From: Lineolata rhizophorae | Taxonomy: Eukaryota; Ascomycota; Dothideomycetes; Lineolatales; Lineolataceae | DNA: 64,000 nt | Assembly (NCBI GenBank): GCA_010093515.1 | Contig: MU001672.1 | Coordinates: forward strand, 999,112 to 1,063,111 | Direction of reading: 5' to 3' | In this document: positions 35,884 through 46,946 of the stretch, in pieces | Position numbering within the stretch: position 1 is the stretch's first letter | Layout of the letters: every line of letters starts with the position of its first letter | Translations under genes and position numbers: made by a program | The notes under the pieces: model-generated | Told to the model about the DNA's origin: nothing | What the model saw: only the letters and a program-made list of their open reading frames with translations | Databases searched by the model: none

Positions 35884-36646
35884 TGGTCCACAATAGGGTG
35901 GGGTTAACCCCATTGTAGGTTGGGTCTGGGTGAGGTCAACTCGATGGGTTTTTGGTTGGGTTTTCTAAAAAAGTTTAGTAGCTACCTACATGGGAGACCC
36001 CTACCCCCCTCCCCCCCCCCAAAAAAAACTTTTTGGGTTTAGGGTTGTGGACCTGTTAGGATTAAGAGGGTGATGCCAAGACATGGCTACTAGATAGGGC
36101 TAGCGGGGGAATAGCAGGCTTAGCTTAGCACACACAATACAGAAAGGAGATCGAGCGGGGGGGTTGATACCCAGGCGATCAGTCTCTATTCGGACCTGCA
36201 AAGTGCCTACTTTCCTGAGAAATAGATCATCAAGTGTTTACTGTGAGATTCACACGATTACCAACCCTCGAAGACCCTGCGTTACGCCTGCGTGACGCTT
36301 GAGCTTAACAGGACTATACCTAGTCAGATTACTTCTTTAGGCTTAGCGTAATCCCATTAGGCGGAGTGGGGTGGGGTGAACTTTTTTGAAAACCCTGATG
36401 GGGTGGGATTTTGAGATTATGTAATAGTGTCCGCAAAACCCCAACGGTAATGGGGTTAAGCTCCTTCCAAAGAGCTCAAATATGGCTATACTACTACCAA
36501 ATAGATTACTAAACAAAAAATGTAGTAGTAATTCAGATGACTAATCAGACCACAATAGACCCCAACTCCACACCCTAATAGGAGTCTAGACCCGGTCCCA
36601 ACACTAAAGCGGTGGTCGACCCCATCCCGACCCCCATTATGGACTA
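35884..36646. mobile_element. MITE-like non-autonomous element, copy 1
   Basis: The left end reads TGGTCCACAATAGGGTGGGG and the right end, on the opposite strand, TAGTCCATAATGGGGGTCGGG, forming imperfect terminal inverted repeats. Internal landmarks recur in copies at 55.6, 59.1 and 60.1 kb: a C/A homopolymer junction near 36005-36030, a TTTAGCGTAATCCCAT-like block near 36345, a GGGGTTTTCGAA-like block, TATGGCTATACTACTACCAAA near 36480, and an AGTAATTCAGATGACTAATC block near 36528. It has no coding capacity, and a stretch of about 250 bp near 36060-36340 may be a later insertion. The superfamily is not established and no clear target-site duplication could be assigned. Confidence 0.55.
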
Positions 36647-36973
36647 TATTCCCAACAGCCGCCCGGTGGCGGGTCGATTCAGCCTTGGTGTTGCCAGGTT
36701 TATCCCTGGGACTTGGACACCTTCTGTGGGCGGTAAGGTCCGAGGTATTTGTCCTGCTCGACACACCGGGTCGTGCGGTCGTGGCTGCTTCATTCGCGCG
36801 GAGTGTCTGTCCCCAAGTCTCTATCAGCAGGCGCACCCTCCGAGGACCCTGCGCTTCCGGGCCTGGTGCTGCGCATTCCGTTTCGTGATCTCGGCCTCAG
36901 GCTTCTTGGCTCCTGACGAGACTGAGGTGAAGACTGACCGAGACTTACTCCGGATGGCATTGGACACTAGACC

Positions 36974-37700
36974 TTACTCGTCGCGCTGGTCATGAGCTTC
37001 GGTGACTGTCTCTGTCTCCCGCTTTTGCTCAGTCTGCATCTTCGTGCGCTGCTGCTCAATCCACCGTAGGAGAACATCGTGTTCGCGTGAACTCGGTTTA
37101 CTAGACTCCAACCTGTCCTTGTAGATCCCTGCGTCTTCCTTTGCACGTTGAGAAACTGCGTTGTCTGCAGCGTCGAACTCTTATCGTGCCTTGTCAAAGG
37201 CCGTCTTCTCTTTTTGGATATCTTGCTCCATCTCCTCGTGAATGTGAAGATGATAGTTTTGGAACTCGACCCAATTCTCTAGGCGGCTTTGCTGTCCTGG
37301 TTCGGGCCGGAGATGGACGTCTTCTCCAGGGCCAAACTGTCGCCGACGTTCGCAAACGTGCTCAAATTCGCGAAATGCTTTGGTTTTGTGTTCCCGATAG
37401 TACCTGCGGGTAGCTTCTTGAAACCGGCGAAACCCTAGGCAGTCGGACAACTGAGCGCGCAAGAACACCTTTCCCGACTTCCGATGAGATTCTCTCGGTA
37501 TTCTCCAGGGGGGGTCACATATGGGAAATGCAAGGTCGACGGGATGGCACGGAGGACAGCCTTGCTTCTCCAATTCTTCGCGTGCCACGCACTCGAGCGA
37601 GCGAGCGTTGTCTATCCTCGACGCATGGTCCGGCGGGGGTGTGGTGGCATTCCGCAAGTACCTACGTGGTCGAGCATGTGTTAGCGGCGCAAAGGGAGAG
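36974..37700 (-). pseudogene. Nonsense-mutated fungal hypothetical gene with a coiled-coil tail
   Basis: Minus-strand frame containing a block (FLRAQLSDCLGFRRFQEATR, then FEHVCERRRQFGPGEDVHLR and LENWVEFQNYHLHIHEEMEQ) that I recognise from a large family of Pezizomycotina hypothetical proteins. It is interrupted by an in-frame TAA at 37181-37183 right after AFDKAR. The same frame then continues for 68 codons (EFDAADNAVSQRAKEDAGIY onwards) to a natural-looking stop at 36974-36976. The TAA would be a glutamine CAA before a single C-to-T change in a CpA context, the preferred RIP target. The 5' boundary is uncertain, and the function of intact members is unknown to me. Confidence 0.6.
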
Positions 37701-37735
37701 ATAGATAGGCATACGAGGACACAGGGAGCACTCAC

Positions 37736-38377
37736 AAGAGCTTGGAGTCGAGCGCATGGAGGTCTAATGGAGGGGGTGGCTGCTCTCGTCTTCGGGGCAG
37801 GTCAGCTTCTCTAAGGCGCCCGCCGGCGCCCGTGATGATGCTTGTCGTGGGCTAGTTGGCATGCCTCGGCTGAATCATGCCATAGTTCTTGACATGGGGG
37901 CCGGCGAGCAAGGCATCGGCGGAGAAGGAATAGCCTGCCGGATTGTCTATGTCGAAAGCGAGGATGCGAAGGAGGAGCGTGACGGCGAGGGCATGTGTGT
38001 ATAACATGGCGGTTTCTTGTCAAAAGGAGGGGAGAGGACCAAGAAGGAAGCAAAGCAGACAAGCCTCCAGGTGAGTGGACCTGCCAGCGGACCTTGGCAC
38101 ACAGTCTTGGCGTGCAGCTACGTAGGGCGACCACGGCGCTTGCTTGCCAGCCGTGGCCTTTGTCGTCCTCCGTACTACGTACTCCCTGCCATCGCGCCTT
38201 CCCGCTCCATCATTCCACTGGCGCCTGGCAATTGCGGCAAGAGCTCTGGCGCCTGGGTGCCTCTCTCAGAGGTGCCGCGCCCGGCGTACTCGGCTCTGTC
38301 TTCTTTGTCGCTCCTCTCACGCTCGTTTCCGCCTCTCGCGCCCTCCGCTGTCCCTGCGCCGCGTGTCGCATTTCACC
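37736..38377. promoter_or_regulatory. Upstream region of UBA2
   Basis: About 0.64 kb between the decayed gene and the UBA2 ATG, including a pyrimidine-rich leader (CTCTCACGCTCGTTTCCGCC near 38315-38340). The open frames here are short and unrecognisable. Confidence 0.35.
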
Positions 38378-40533
38378 ATGGGTCGCGATCGGTTTGCGCG
38401 GCAGTCACTCGGCTCGCTCTACGAGCATATAAAGCAGGTATGCGCTTCTCCGAATGATCTCTCTCGGCTTCTGAGACCGGCTCTCTGTCGCGAGAACTTG
38501 TGACCTTGCTGACGCTATGTGGCAGGCGCGCGTTCTCATGGTCGGCGCCGGCGGAATAGGCTGCGAGCTTGTGAAGAACCTTGTGCTTACCGGCTTCGGC
38601 GACATTCACGTCGTCGATCTCGACACAATCGACTTGAGCAACTTGAACCGACAGTTCCTCTTTCGACATGAACACATCAAAATGCCTAAGTCGATTGTAC
38701 GTTAGAATAATCGGGCACCGCGTAGGGAAGCATGCGCTCATTTCTTTGCCTCAGGTCGCGCGAGAATCCGTTCTCAAGTTCAACCCCACCGTCCACATTG
38801 AAGCGTACCATGCAAACATCAAAGACACGCGTTTTAACATCGACTGGTTCCGGAGCTTTAACCTGGTGTTCAACGCATTGGACAATTTGGATGCGCGCCG
38901 CCATGTCAATAGAATGTGCCTGGCCGCCGACGTCCCGCTTATCGAAAGTGGCACAACTGGCTTTAATGGGCAAGTGCAAGTTATCAAAAAGGTCCGTAAA
39001 CGTTCTGTATCCTTTTTTCTGTGTAGAAGAGTAATCCGTACTTATACATGTCATAGGGACAAACCGAATGCTATGACTGCAACATGAAAGAAACACCTAA
39101 GAGCTTCCCAGTCTGCACTATCCGGAGCACCCCGAGCCAGCCCATACATTGTATTGTCTGGGCAAAAAGCTACCTTTTCACGGAGGTTTTTGGGATAAGT
39201 GAGGAGGATTCGCCAGAACTTGATAACTCGGAAGATTCTGAAAACCGAGAGGAAATTAACAAATTGCGGCAAGAAGCCAAGGCTCTTAAGAGAATCCGAG
39301 AATCACTCGGTTCGTCTGAATTTCCTAGGATGGTCTTCAACAAGGTTTTCAAAGAGGACGTCTATCGTCTACGTGGGATGGAGGACATGTGGAAATCCCG
39401 AGAAGCGCCTGAGCCTCTTGATTATGACACCATTTCAGGGCTCACAACTAAGATAGAGCCCACCATTTCCCATAATGACCAGGTGGTTTGGAGCCTCGAG
39501 GAGAACTTTTTCGTCTTCTGCAACAGCATCCAGCGCTTAAGCAGCAGGTTAGAAGCGCTAAAGTCTAACCACTCGGGAGATACGCCGGTCCTCTCGTTTG
39601 ACAAGGACGACGAGGATGCGCTCGATTTCGTGGCCTCAAGCGCTAATTTACGGTCCCAAATCTTTGGGATCGACACGAGATCGAAATTTGACATCAAACG
39701 TACGTATTATTTCCATTTTCACGACAATTGCTGGAAGTGTTTTACTCACTAATCTACAGAAATGGCTGGAAATATCATACCGGCTATCGCCACGACAAAC
39801 GCGATGACCGCAGGCCTTTGCGTTCTCCAGGCTTTTAAAGTCATGCGTAACTCATTGGACAAGGCACGGATGATTTTCCTAGCAAAATCAACGGAGCGTG
39901 TCATTACTTCCGAGCCCCTACGACTTCCTAATCCGGACTGCGCAGTGTGTAGCGTCACACAATCTCGACTAATTGTAGACACGAGCCGTGCAACTTTGAA
40001 CGACCTCGTTCACGATCTACTTCGCCTCGAGCTCGGTTACGGCGATGAGTTTAGCGTGAACAATAACCTAGGCCCAATTTACGATCCGGACCTAGAAGAC
40101 AATCTTGCCAAGAGTTTCAACGATTTGGGTATAGTGGATACTAGTTTTTTGACTGTTATTGATGAGGATGACGTTGAGCCGCGGGTAAACTTGGTTTTCT
40201 CAGTAGCTAATAAGTACGTACTCTGTATCTATACTATTGATATGGTCGTACTAATTTTATAGGTCCATCCCGGAAACGTCTAAACCTATCGCTCTACCTG
40301 AAAAGTTGGACATCGCAAGGAAACCTAAGCAACGTTCGCAACCATTCCCTCTGCAATTGGGCAATGGCACAAACGACACAAATGGGGGGCGAAAGCGGAG
40401 AGCTAGCGAAGCTAGTTTTGACACAGAGCCCATCAAAAAGCGGGGAAGGCTGGATATCTCCCATCCGCAAAATCCCGATGACGTTATTGTCCTCGACGAT
40501 ACTGAAGGGGGGACCATTGTAATCGACGATTGA
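38378..40533 (+). CDS. UBA2: SUMO-activating enzyme E1 catalytic subunit Uba2
   Basis: Six exons, 38378-38437, 38526-38696, 38755-38991, 39057-39699, 39760-40213 and 40263-40533, give 611 aa. Introns are 88, 58, 65, 60 and 49 bp, all GT..AG. With Aos1, Uba2 adenylates SUMO, forms a SUMO thioester and passes it to Ubc9. Residues 21-32 hold the ATP-binding [12 protein letters not shown]. The catalytic cysteine is Cys176 in [20 protein letters not shown]. Structural zinc ligands are C161/C164 (CYDC) and C431/C434 (CAVC). The conserved adenylation-domain segment [15 protein letters not shown] crosses the fourth intron join. A ubiquitin-fold domain follows, then a nuclear signal (RKRR) and a C-terminal SUMO-interaction-like motif, DDVIVLDD. 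Length matches fungal orthologues. All key residues are present, so it should be functional. Confidence 0.95.
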
Positions 40534-40988
40534 CTTCCTCTTCTTCCGATCCTTATCTTCCTAATTTTGCTTGCACCTCTTCCTTGCCTCCTCTTGACCG
40601 CGATTCGACCATGCGTCTTGTCATTGGCGTTTTGTTTGTATATGGAATTCCGTGTACAGTAGGGGGCACAACGTATAGACGGAGCTTAACATTCCGGGCA
40701 GGTCGGACTTTTCCAACGTCTAGTGGTTTGCCAGGAGCACAACGACATTGTAGATACTCGCCTGTCGTGAAAACTTCTGCGAATATCAAAGGTGGCAGGC
40801 TCTTCTCTATTGTCTTTCAGCTCCGAAGCTTTTGCTGTCGATGGCGCTGTACTGCCAAGTACAAACTACATCGACTAGATGGGTTTAGAGCCCATAGAGG
40901 CCCTAAAGCCGACCACCGTGTATAGAACTCGTCTTGTTGATCGCTTTCTGCAAGACAGGCAACGTGCACGGGATGCGGTAGATACGTA
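40534..40988. other. UBA2 3' flank
   Basis: About 0.45 kb of non-coding sequence between the UBA2 stop and the foldback element. It likely contains the UBA2 3' UTR. Nothing else was recognised. Confidence 0.4.
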
Positions 40989-41381
40989 CAGGTAGGTGCA
41001 AGTTCGGGCTAATATCCCCATTTCCTCATAAGTTCTCGCTTCACAATTCTCCATGCAAACACGGGTTGTGCGCAGACCAAACACCAAAATCTACTAGTTC
41101 CTTCCACAGCAATAACTATTTGACAATCATTAGAGGGTAGGGAGAAGATTGCCTAAAACTACTGCGTAAGTAAGGCAATTTGTGGAGAATAAGTAGAAGT
41201 TGCACTCCGAAGACTTTTAAAAAGTCCGTAAGGATATACCAAGGCGTTATTGTTTGAACCAGGGCTAATCTTCACAGAAGATTTTAGTGTTCGGGCTGCG
41301 CACGACCCATATTTGCTCGGAGAATTGTGAAGCGAGAACTTATTAGTGAAAGGGGTGCCAGCCCGTACTTGCATCCCCCTG
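40989..41381. mobile_element. Foldback/MITE element with ~105-bp terminal inverted repeats
   Basis: A 393-bp element with long imperfect inverted arms. The left arm begins CAGGTAGGTGCAAGTTCGGG and the reverse complement of the right arm begins CAGGGGGATGCAAGTACGGG. Further in, both share TAAGTTCTCGCTTCACAATT and then TGTGCGCAG. Many arm differences are transitions. TA dinucleotides flank both ends (40987-40988 and 41382-41383), as expected for a Tc1/mariner-type target duplication. It has no coding capacity. It lies 135 bp from the pogo-like element but shares no TIR sequence with it. Confidence 0.7.
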
Positions 41382-41598
41382 TATATACAGTGCTACGTCA
41401 AAAGTCTGTTCATAAGCGATTTTACACCAAAACTCAGCATATTTGCAACATAATAACTTTAGAACAGCTGCTGTACATTTTCCTTTCTATCGTTTTTAAT
41501 AGGAATAAATTTGTATAACGTGTTTCATCACCGAGTCGTCAATATCACCGAGCCGACAGCGCCCACCGATCCCGCATCATCCCAGACGAACCAGTATA

Positions 41599-42575
41599 AT
41601 GCCTCAACAACCACGCAAAGATATTAATGCGCAGGAAGCTAGGATTAAGCTTGCTCTTCAAGCTATCGAGAAACGCGATATTAAATCAGTACAAGAGGCT
41701 GCCCTGGCCTACAACGTCCCCCGAACCACGCTAATCGACCGACGCGCTAAAAAATCCTTCCGACGCGATTGCCAGCCCAACTGCAAGAACCTCACGCCTA
41801 TAGAAGAGCAGGCGATAATCGAACACATACTCAACCTCGACGCGCGAGGATTCCCCCCTACGAAGGATATGCTGCGCGAGATGGCCGATTCTTTGTTGGC
41901 GGATAGGAACCAGAAGCCTGTAGGCAAGTGCTGGCCAGATAGGTTCCTTAAGCGTACGCAGGCTCTGAAGACTTGCTGGAGCCGTGGATATGATCGCCAG
42001 CGAGCCTTGAGCGAAGATCCAGAGGCAATCAAGGAGTGGTTTAAGCTGGTGGCCAACACAACGGCAGAGTACGGCATAGTAAAAGAAGATGTGTGGAACT
42101 TTGATGAGACAGGCTTTATGATGGGCATAATCACGTCTCAGCTAGTGATTACTGGCTCAGAGAGACGTGGCAAGCCCAAGCAAATCCAGCCAGGCACTCG
42201 TGAGTGGGCTACTGTGATCCAAGGGGTTGGTGCTCGTGGTGTCGCAATTCCTCCATTCGTCGTCCTCAAAGGCAAGCGTCTTATCAACACCTGGTACTAC
42301 GAGGTACCTAGCGATTGGAAGATAGCCCTCAGCGATAACGGCTGGACTAACAACGAACTCGGGGTCGCGTGGTTAGAGCATTTCAACGCGCATACAAAGG
42401 ATACCACGGTGGGGGCACACAGGCTACTAATCCTCGACGGCCATGAGAGCCACAACTCGTTCAAATTCCGCCAGCTTTGTGAGGAGTACAAGATAATTAC
42501 CCTCTGCATGCCTCCACATTCATCGCACCTCCTCCAGCCGCTTGATGTGGGCATTTTCTCGCCCATGAAGAAGGC
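41599..42575 (+). CDS. DDE transposase of Fot1/pogo family (5' part, cut by gap)
   Basis: About 325 codons are open from ATG at 41599 to the N-gap. The N-terminal helix-turn-helix of Psq/CENP-B type (SVQEAALAYNVPRTTLIDRR) is followed by a second CENP-B-like DNA-binding region (KDMLREMADSLLADRNQKPV). The DDE domain carries all three expected acidic residues: NFDETGF (first Asp), LILDGHESH (second) and LLQPLDVGIFSPMKK (third). No frameshift or stop is seen, so this copy may be intact and recently active, but the C-terminal part is unseen. The enzyme would cut and paste the element at TA sites. Apparent continuation of the frame through the N block is an artefact. Confidence 0.92.
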
Positions 42576-43530
42576 NNNNNNNNNNNNNNNNNNNNNNNNN
42601 NNNNNNNNNNNNNNNNNNNNNNNNNNNNNNNNNNNNNNNNNNNNNNNNNNNNNNNNNNNNNNNNNNNNNNNNNNNNNNNNNNNNNNNNNNNNNNNNNNNN
42701 NNNNNNNNNNNNNNNNNNNNNNNNNNNNNNNNNNNNNNNNNNNNNNNNNNNNNNNNNNNNNNNNNNNNNNNNNNNNNNNNNNNNNNNNNNNNNNNNNNNN
42801 NNNNNNNNNNNNNNNNNNNNNNNNNNNNNNNNNNNNNNNNNNNNNNNNNNNNNNNNNNNNNNNNNNNNNNNNNNNNNNNNNNNNNNNNNNNNNNNNNNNN
42901 NNNNNNNNNNNNNNNNNNNNNNNNNNNNNNNNNNNNNNNNNNNNNNNNNNNNNNNNNNNNNNNNNNNNNNNNNNNNNNNNNNNNNNNNNNNNNNNNNNNN
43001 NNNNNNNNNNNNNNNNNNNNNNNNNNNNNNNNNNNNNNNNNNNNNNNNNNNNNNNNNNNNNNNNNNNNNNNNNNNNNNNNNNNNNNNNNNNNNNNNNNNN
43101 NNNNNNNNNNNNNNNNNNNNNNNNNNNNNNNNNNNNNNNNNNNNNNNNNNNNNNNNNNNNNNNNNNNNNNNNNNNNNNNNNNNNNNNNNNNNNNNNNNNN
43201 NNNNNNNNNNNNNNNNNNNNNNNNNNNNNNNNNNNNNNNNNNNNNNNNNNNNNNNNNNNNNNNNNNNNNNNNNNNNNNNNNNNNNNNNNNNNNNNNNNNN
43301 NNNNNNNNNNNNNNNNNNNNNNNNNNNNNNNNNNNNNNNNNNNNNNNNNNNNNNNNNNNNNNNNNNNNNNNNNNNNNNNNNNNNNNNNNNNNNNNNNNNN
43401 NNNNNNNNNNNNNNNNNNNNNNNNNNNNNNNNNNNNNNNNNNNNNNNNNNNNNNNNNNNNNNNNNNNNNNNNNNNNNNNNNNNNNNNNNNNNNNNNNNNN
43501 NNNNNNNNNNNNNNNNNNNNNNNNNNNNNN
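42576..43530. other. Assembly gap (955 N)
   Basis: A run of undefined bases inside the transposon. Its right edge falls exactly on the internal edge of the right terminal inverted repeat (ATCGGTGGGC), consistent with collapse of a multicopy element during assembly. Confidence 0.99.
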
Positions 43531-43619
43531 ATCGGTGGGCGCTGTCGACTCGGTGATATTGACGACTCGGTGATATTGACGACTCGGTGATATTGACGAC
43601 TCGGTGATGAAACACGTTA

Positions 43620-44184
43620 CTTTAATTTTTTTTTGCTTCCATTTACGAGTAAATTAAGGGTAAAACGTAGAATATACCTACGTATGAATCCAGGTTTTCA
43701 TATTACTACTCTCAATAGATAATATTTCTAATTAAGAAGTTGCGAAAAATTGGTATTGTCTTCTATAAGATGGAGTCGCTTGGGCGCGGACACCTTGACG
43801 AGTCACGTACATGGATGCTAAGCGCTCGCTTGACGGCAACCTCATTGACCGAGACGCCGAGACTAGACAAGAGGATTGTGGTGAAACGCGTATTTTGGTG
43901 AGGTATACCCTGATGCCGAACGTTGCTGAAAATCCAAAACGCATATCACACAGCTCCTGCGAGCTCTGGGGTTCCATTTCGAGCGCATCCCTTTTCTAAC
44001 CCACGTTTTTCATTTACGAACCAATTTTGCCCTTTTATCGGCTGTTTGCTACGTTTGCGCGGTGCGCCCTGAACTTCCAAGTGTGGTCTTCGTACGGAGC
44101 AGCTAGACTCAGAGTGCTTTTCGCTTTTAACCTGCCACGCTCCACCTCCTCTGCACGTTTCCTACCTCACGCTAAAAACACAGA
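43620..44184. promoter_or_regulatory. Upstream region of the queuosine-salvage gene
   Basis: About 0.56 kb between the transposon end and the QNG1-like ATG, so the element sits close to this promoter. No other feature was seen. Confidence 0.4.
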
Positions 44185-45497
44185 ATGACCGACGACGGTG
44201 CTGATCCTGAACTGCTGGAACTCCTCCGCCAGTCTTTGGGGTTGGGGTCTACCGGCGCCGACGCTCCCCCGGAGACTTACGTGCTCCAAAGCGCCAAATT
44301 CATATACGACAATAGCGTCGATGTAGCCATAGACATGTACGGAACGCGTGCGGCTGCAGAATGTATTTGGTCGGCAATGTCACAGCGTGGATACAGCACA
44401 AAAACGTGGTCGGAGCATGAACTTCATCCAAAGACAAGGGACGAAGCAGCGGTAAATTTTATTTTTACCATGGACCTACTGAACTTTAGCTTCTGGTCGA
44501 TGCGGAGCCCTGAAGAAAGGTTTGCCGTAGCCTACCGTGATAAGAAGTGGACAGGCTACTGGAGCCTCGTTGCAGCGCTTCAGCGAGCAGTCGGAGAAGG
44601 TTCGACGCAAAATGAATCTTTGTGACTTTGACTGCAGCAGCTAAGTGCAGCACAGAAATCCCGATTTGCACCCCTTCATTCTGGGCGGACAGCGAGGCTT
44701 GCACAGATCAAAGCCTCCGACACGTGTTCCGATCCGCGACTGAAGAGGAGATGCCCTTGCTCCAAGAACGCATGGAGTGTCTTCGTGAAGCTGGTCATGT
44801 GCTAGAAGAGGTGCGCGGACATTATTTCTAGTCTCCACCGAGAAGTTGCCCTTGTTGACATTCCAGAATTTCGATGGGAGCATCATCAACCTTGTCAAGG
44901 AGGGAAGAGGCTCCGCTGCTCGTCTAGTAAATCTTCTAGCAGAGTACTTTCCATGCTTTCGCGACGAAACCTCGTTTGAAGGTCGCAAGGTTCGGTTTTT
45001 AAAACGCGCGCAAATATTCATCGCCGACCTGTGGGCTGCTTTCGAAGGGAAATCGTACGGCTCATTTGAGGATATCGACAAAATAACCATGTTCGCTGGT
45101 ACGTCAACGCTAGCTGCACCGTGGCGTTGCTGAAATCTTCGGGATAGACTATCGCGTACCCCAAATGTTGCACTCTATCGGATGTATGTCCTACAGTCCA
45201 CCTCTGGAGGGTCACATTTTTAGAGAACGGAAATTGGAATCGGGACACAGCTGGGAAATTCAGCTCCGCGGTACGTATGTTCTCTATTCACTTATTCTCC
45301 CCGAGTGAGCTAAAGCATGGACAGGTTGTAGTATCTGGGCTGTAGAGCTCATCAGGCGAGAGATCAGTCGCTCTCACCCAGATGCTTACGTCAATGCCAT
45401 TTTGATCGACTTCTTCTTGTATGATGCGATGAAGGCAATCGAAGCGAAGAAGGAAGAGAAGATACCTCACCATAGGACTAGGAGCATCTGGTATTAA
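44185..45497 (+). CDS. qng1: Queuosine 5'-phosphate N-glycosylase/hydrolase (queuosine salvage protein, DUF2419 family)
   Basis: Five exons, 44185-44599, 44656-44810, 44867-45098, 45148-45270 and 45325-45497, give 365 aa. Introns are 56, 56, 49 and 54 bp, and all joins keep frame and family motifs (KITMFA/DYRVPQ, IQLRG/CSIWAVELIRR). The first donor, GTTCGA, is weak, so that join is the least certain. The enzyme releases queuine from queuosine 5'-monophosphate for reinsertion into tRNA wobble position 34. Family signatures seen: VLQSAKFIYDNSVDVAIDMY near the N terminus, FIFTMDLLNFSFWS, SFWADSEACTDQSLRHVFRS, KRAQIFIADLWAAFEGKSYG and the C-terminal DFFLYDAMKAIEAK. Fungi cannot make queuine, so it must be scavenged. 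The gene is convergent with the reductase at 45800. Confidence 0.92.
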
Positions 45498-45799
45498 AAT
45501 CAGCCGTCTCGCTAGCCCTGCCGTTTTAAAGCCTGTCAATGGCATATTGCCATAGTTCTGCACAGCTAAAGGGACATGGAACAGCAATTTGGATTAAAAA
45601 GTTCTCGCGCGGCTCGAATACTACAAATATCTCAATAGAACAATAATGGGGAAGTTCTCAACAGGAGAATGATCTGAAGCTGATAACGCTTGGTTGTAAA
45701 GTTTAACCGAACCTAATAATAGTAATACTGCAACCATTTACGGCGGCTATAGATATTGACAAAATGAAATAATGAGTTTCACATCTATATCAATTAGTC
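45498..45799. other. Short convergent intergenic region
   Basis: Holds the two 3' ends of QNG1 and the reductase gene. AT-rich, with nothing else recognised. Confidence 0.4.
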
Positions 45800-46946
45800 T
45801 TACTTAAAATACTGGTTCTCATAGGGGTAAAAAAATCTTACCACAGCGCTTAGACCACCGTCAAGGTTAACAATACAATTGTTCGCATAACCATTTTGTG
45901 CAAGGAACATAGCTGCGTGAGCAATGTCTTCTGGTGTGCCTACTCGAGAGGCTGGGATGGACTTTTCGATGGTCTCTGTTGTAATTGACAACCCTGACAC
46001 GAAAGGAGGTAAGTTAGTTTGCTAGAGCAGCAAATGAATATTGCCATTGGTGGGATATACCATCCAGCATCGCCGTATTAGTATATCCGGGAACGATTGC
46101 ATTTATTCGAACGCCTAGTGGACCCAGCTCGGCGGACAAAGCGCGAGTGAAACCTACAATGCATTAGTAAGGTAGGATCGATCGTGGCGAGACGTTCAAC
46201 TGCCAGAAGAGAAATTTACCCAAAACCCCAGCCTTAGAAGCCGAATATACCGAACACCCTTTTCCACCGTGCGTTGCTAGGAGAGATGAGATGTTGATGA
46301 TGCACCGACTGTTGGGAACCCTCCGGGTCGTAGGCTTGGGCAGCATCAACTTTGCCATATATTTGCAACCCCAGATAGTCCCCATCAAGTTTGTCTCGAT
46401 GACGCTCTCAATAATACTTGGATGCTCTCTTAGGAGAAGCGAAGAATGTGTGACGCCCGCATTGTTGATGAGCACGTTAGGATATAGCCGTTCCGGAATG
46501 TCGTCGGCAAGAAAAGTTTCAACAGGTGACTCGATGAAGCGAGTGCTTTTTATATTGCCAGAAGACAACGCATCCCAGAAGCTACGGTCCCTAACGTCAC
46601 CTACAACATATCGATGGGGGACATTCGACATACTGTGATCACAAATCTCATGTAGAGCCGACTTTAACCGGTCTTCATTTCGACCAATCAAGGTGCAATA
46701 TGATCCCTGCCGAGCAAACTCTATGGCAATCGCTCGTCCTATCCCGCTGGACCCTCCGGTGATAACGACGTTCGTGCCTTTCAGACTAAGGGGAGATGCG
46801 GTCGTCAACGAAGCTCCGTTACATAATAGGCGACTTGGAAAGCCCCCATTGATCAGCTTGCGTGTAGTTGTAGGGTTTGGCTTGGAAGTCAAGAGGGGAT
46901 GATGATAACAGACAAGCCGTAAAGAGAGAGGCTTTGCGGAGAACAT
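45800..46946 (-). CDS. OAR1: Mitochondrial 3-oxoacyl-[acyl-carrier-protein] reductase (SDR family, Oar1-like)
   Basis: Three exons, 46946-46220, 46153-46061 and 45993-45800, give 337 aa. Introns are 66 and 67 bp. The first about 50 residues are basic, Ser/Thr-rich and lack acids, as in mitochondrial presequences. The Rossmann nucleotide motif is TGGSSGIG (63-70). NNAG follows in the VLINNAGVTHSS segment. The catalytic triad is Ser in NISSLLATHGGKG, Tyr234 and Lys238 (YSASK). The C-terminal SDR half (FTRALSAELGPLGVRINAIV and VNLDGGLSA) lies in exons 2 and 3. It would perform the NADPH-dependent ketoreduction of type II mitochondrial fatty-acid synthesis. GTAAGA directly after GGLSAV could be another donor, so the last 15 residues are uncertain. 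It is divergent from elongin C (about 300 bp). Confidence 0.85.

Larger units (their letters stand above)
41518..43617 (+). mobile_element. Fot1/pogo-type (Tc1/mariner) DNA transposon, interrupted by an assembly gap
   Basis: Terminal inverted repeats begin ACGTGTTTCATCACCGAGTC at both ends and are flanked by TA (41516-41517 and 43618-43619), the standard Tc1/mariner target. The left TIR runs about 41518-41570 up to the internal boundary CGCCCACCGAT. The right TIR, 43531-43617, has the same ends but carries three tandem copies of a 17-bp unit (GACTCGGTGATATTGAC) where the left has one. The transposase starts at 41599. Positions 42576-43530 are N. Apparent length is about 2.1 kb if the gap size is real. 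Confidence 0.9.

Noticed and set aside
42497-43615. Long frames running through the N block on both strands
   Set aside because: The undefined bases have no stops by definition, so these frames carry no evidence.
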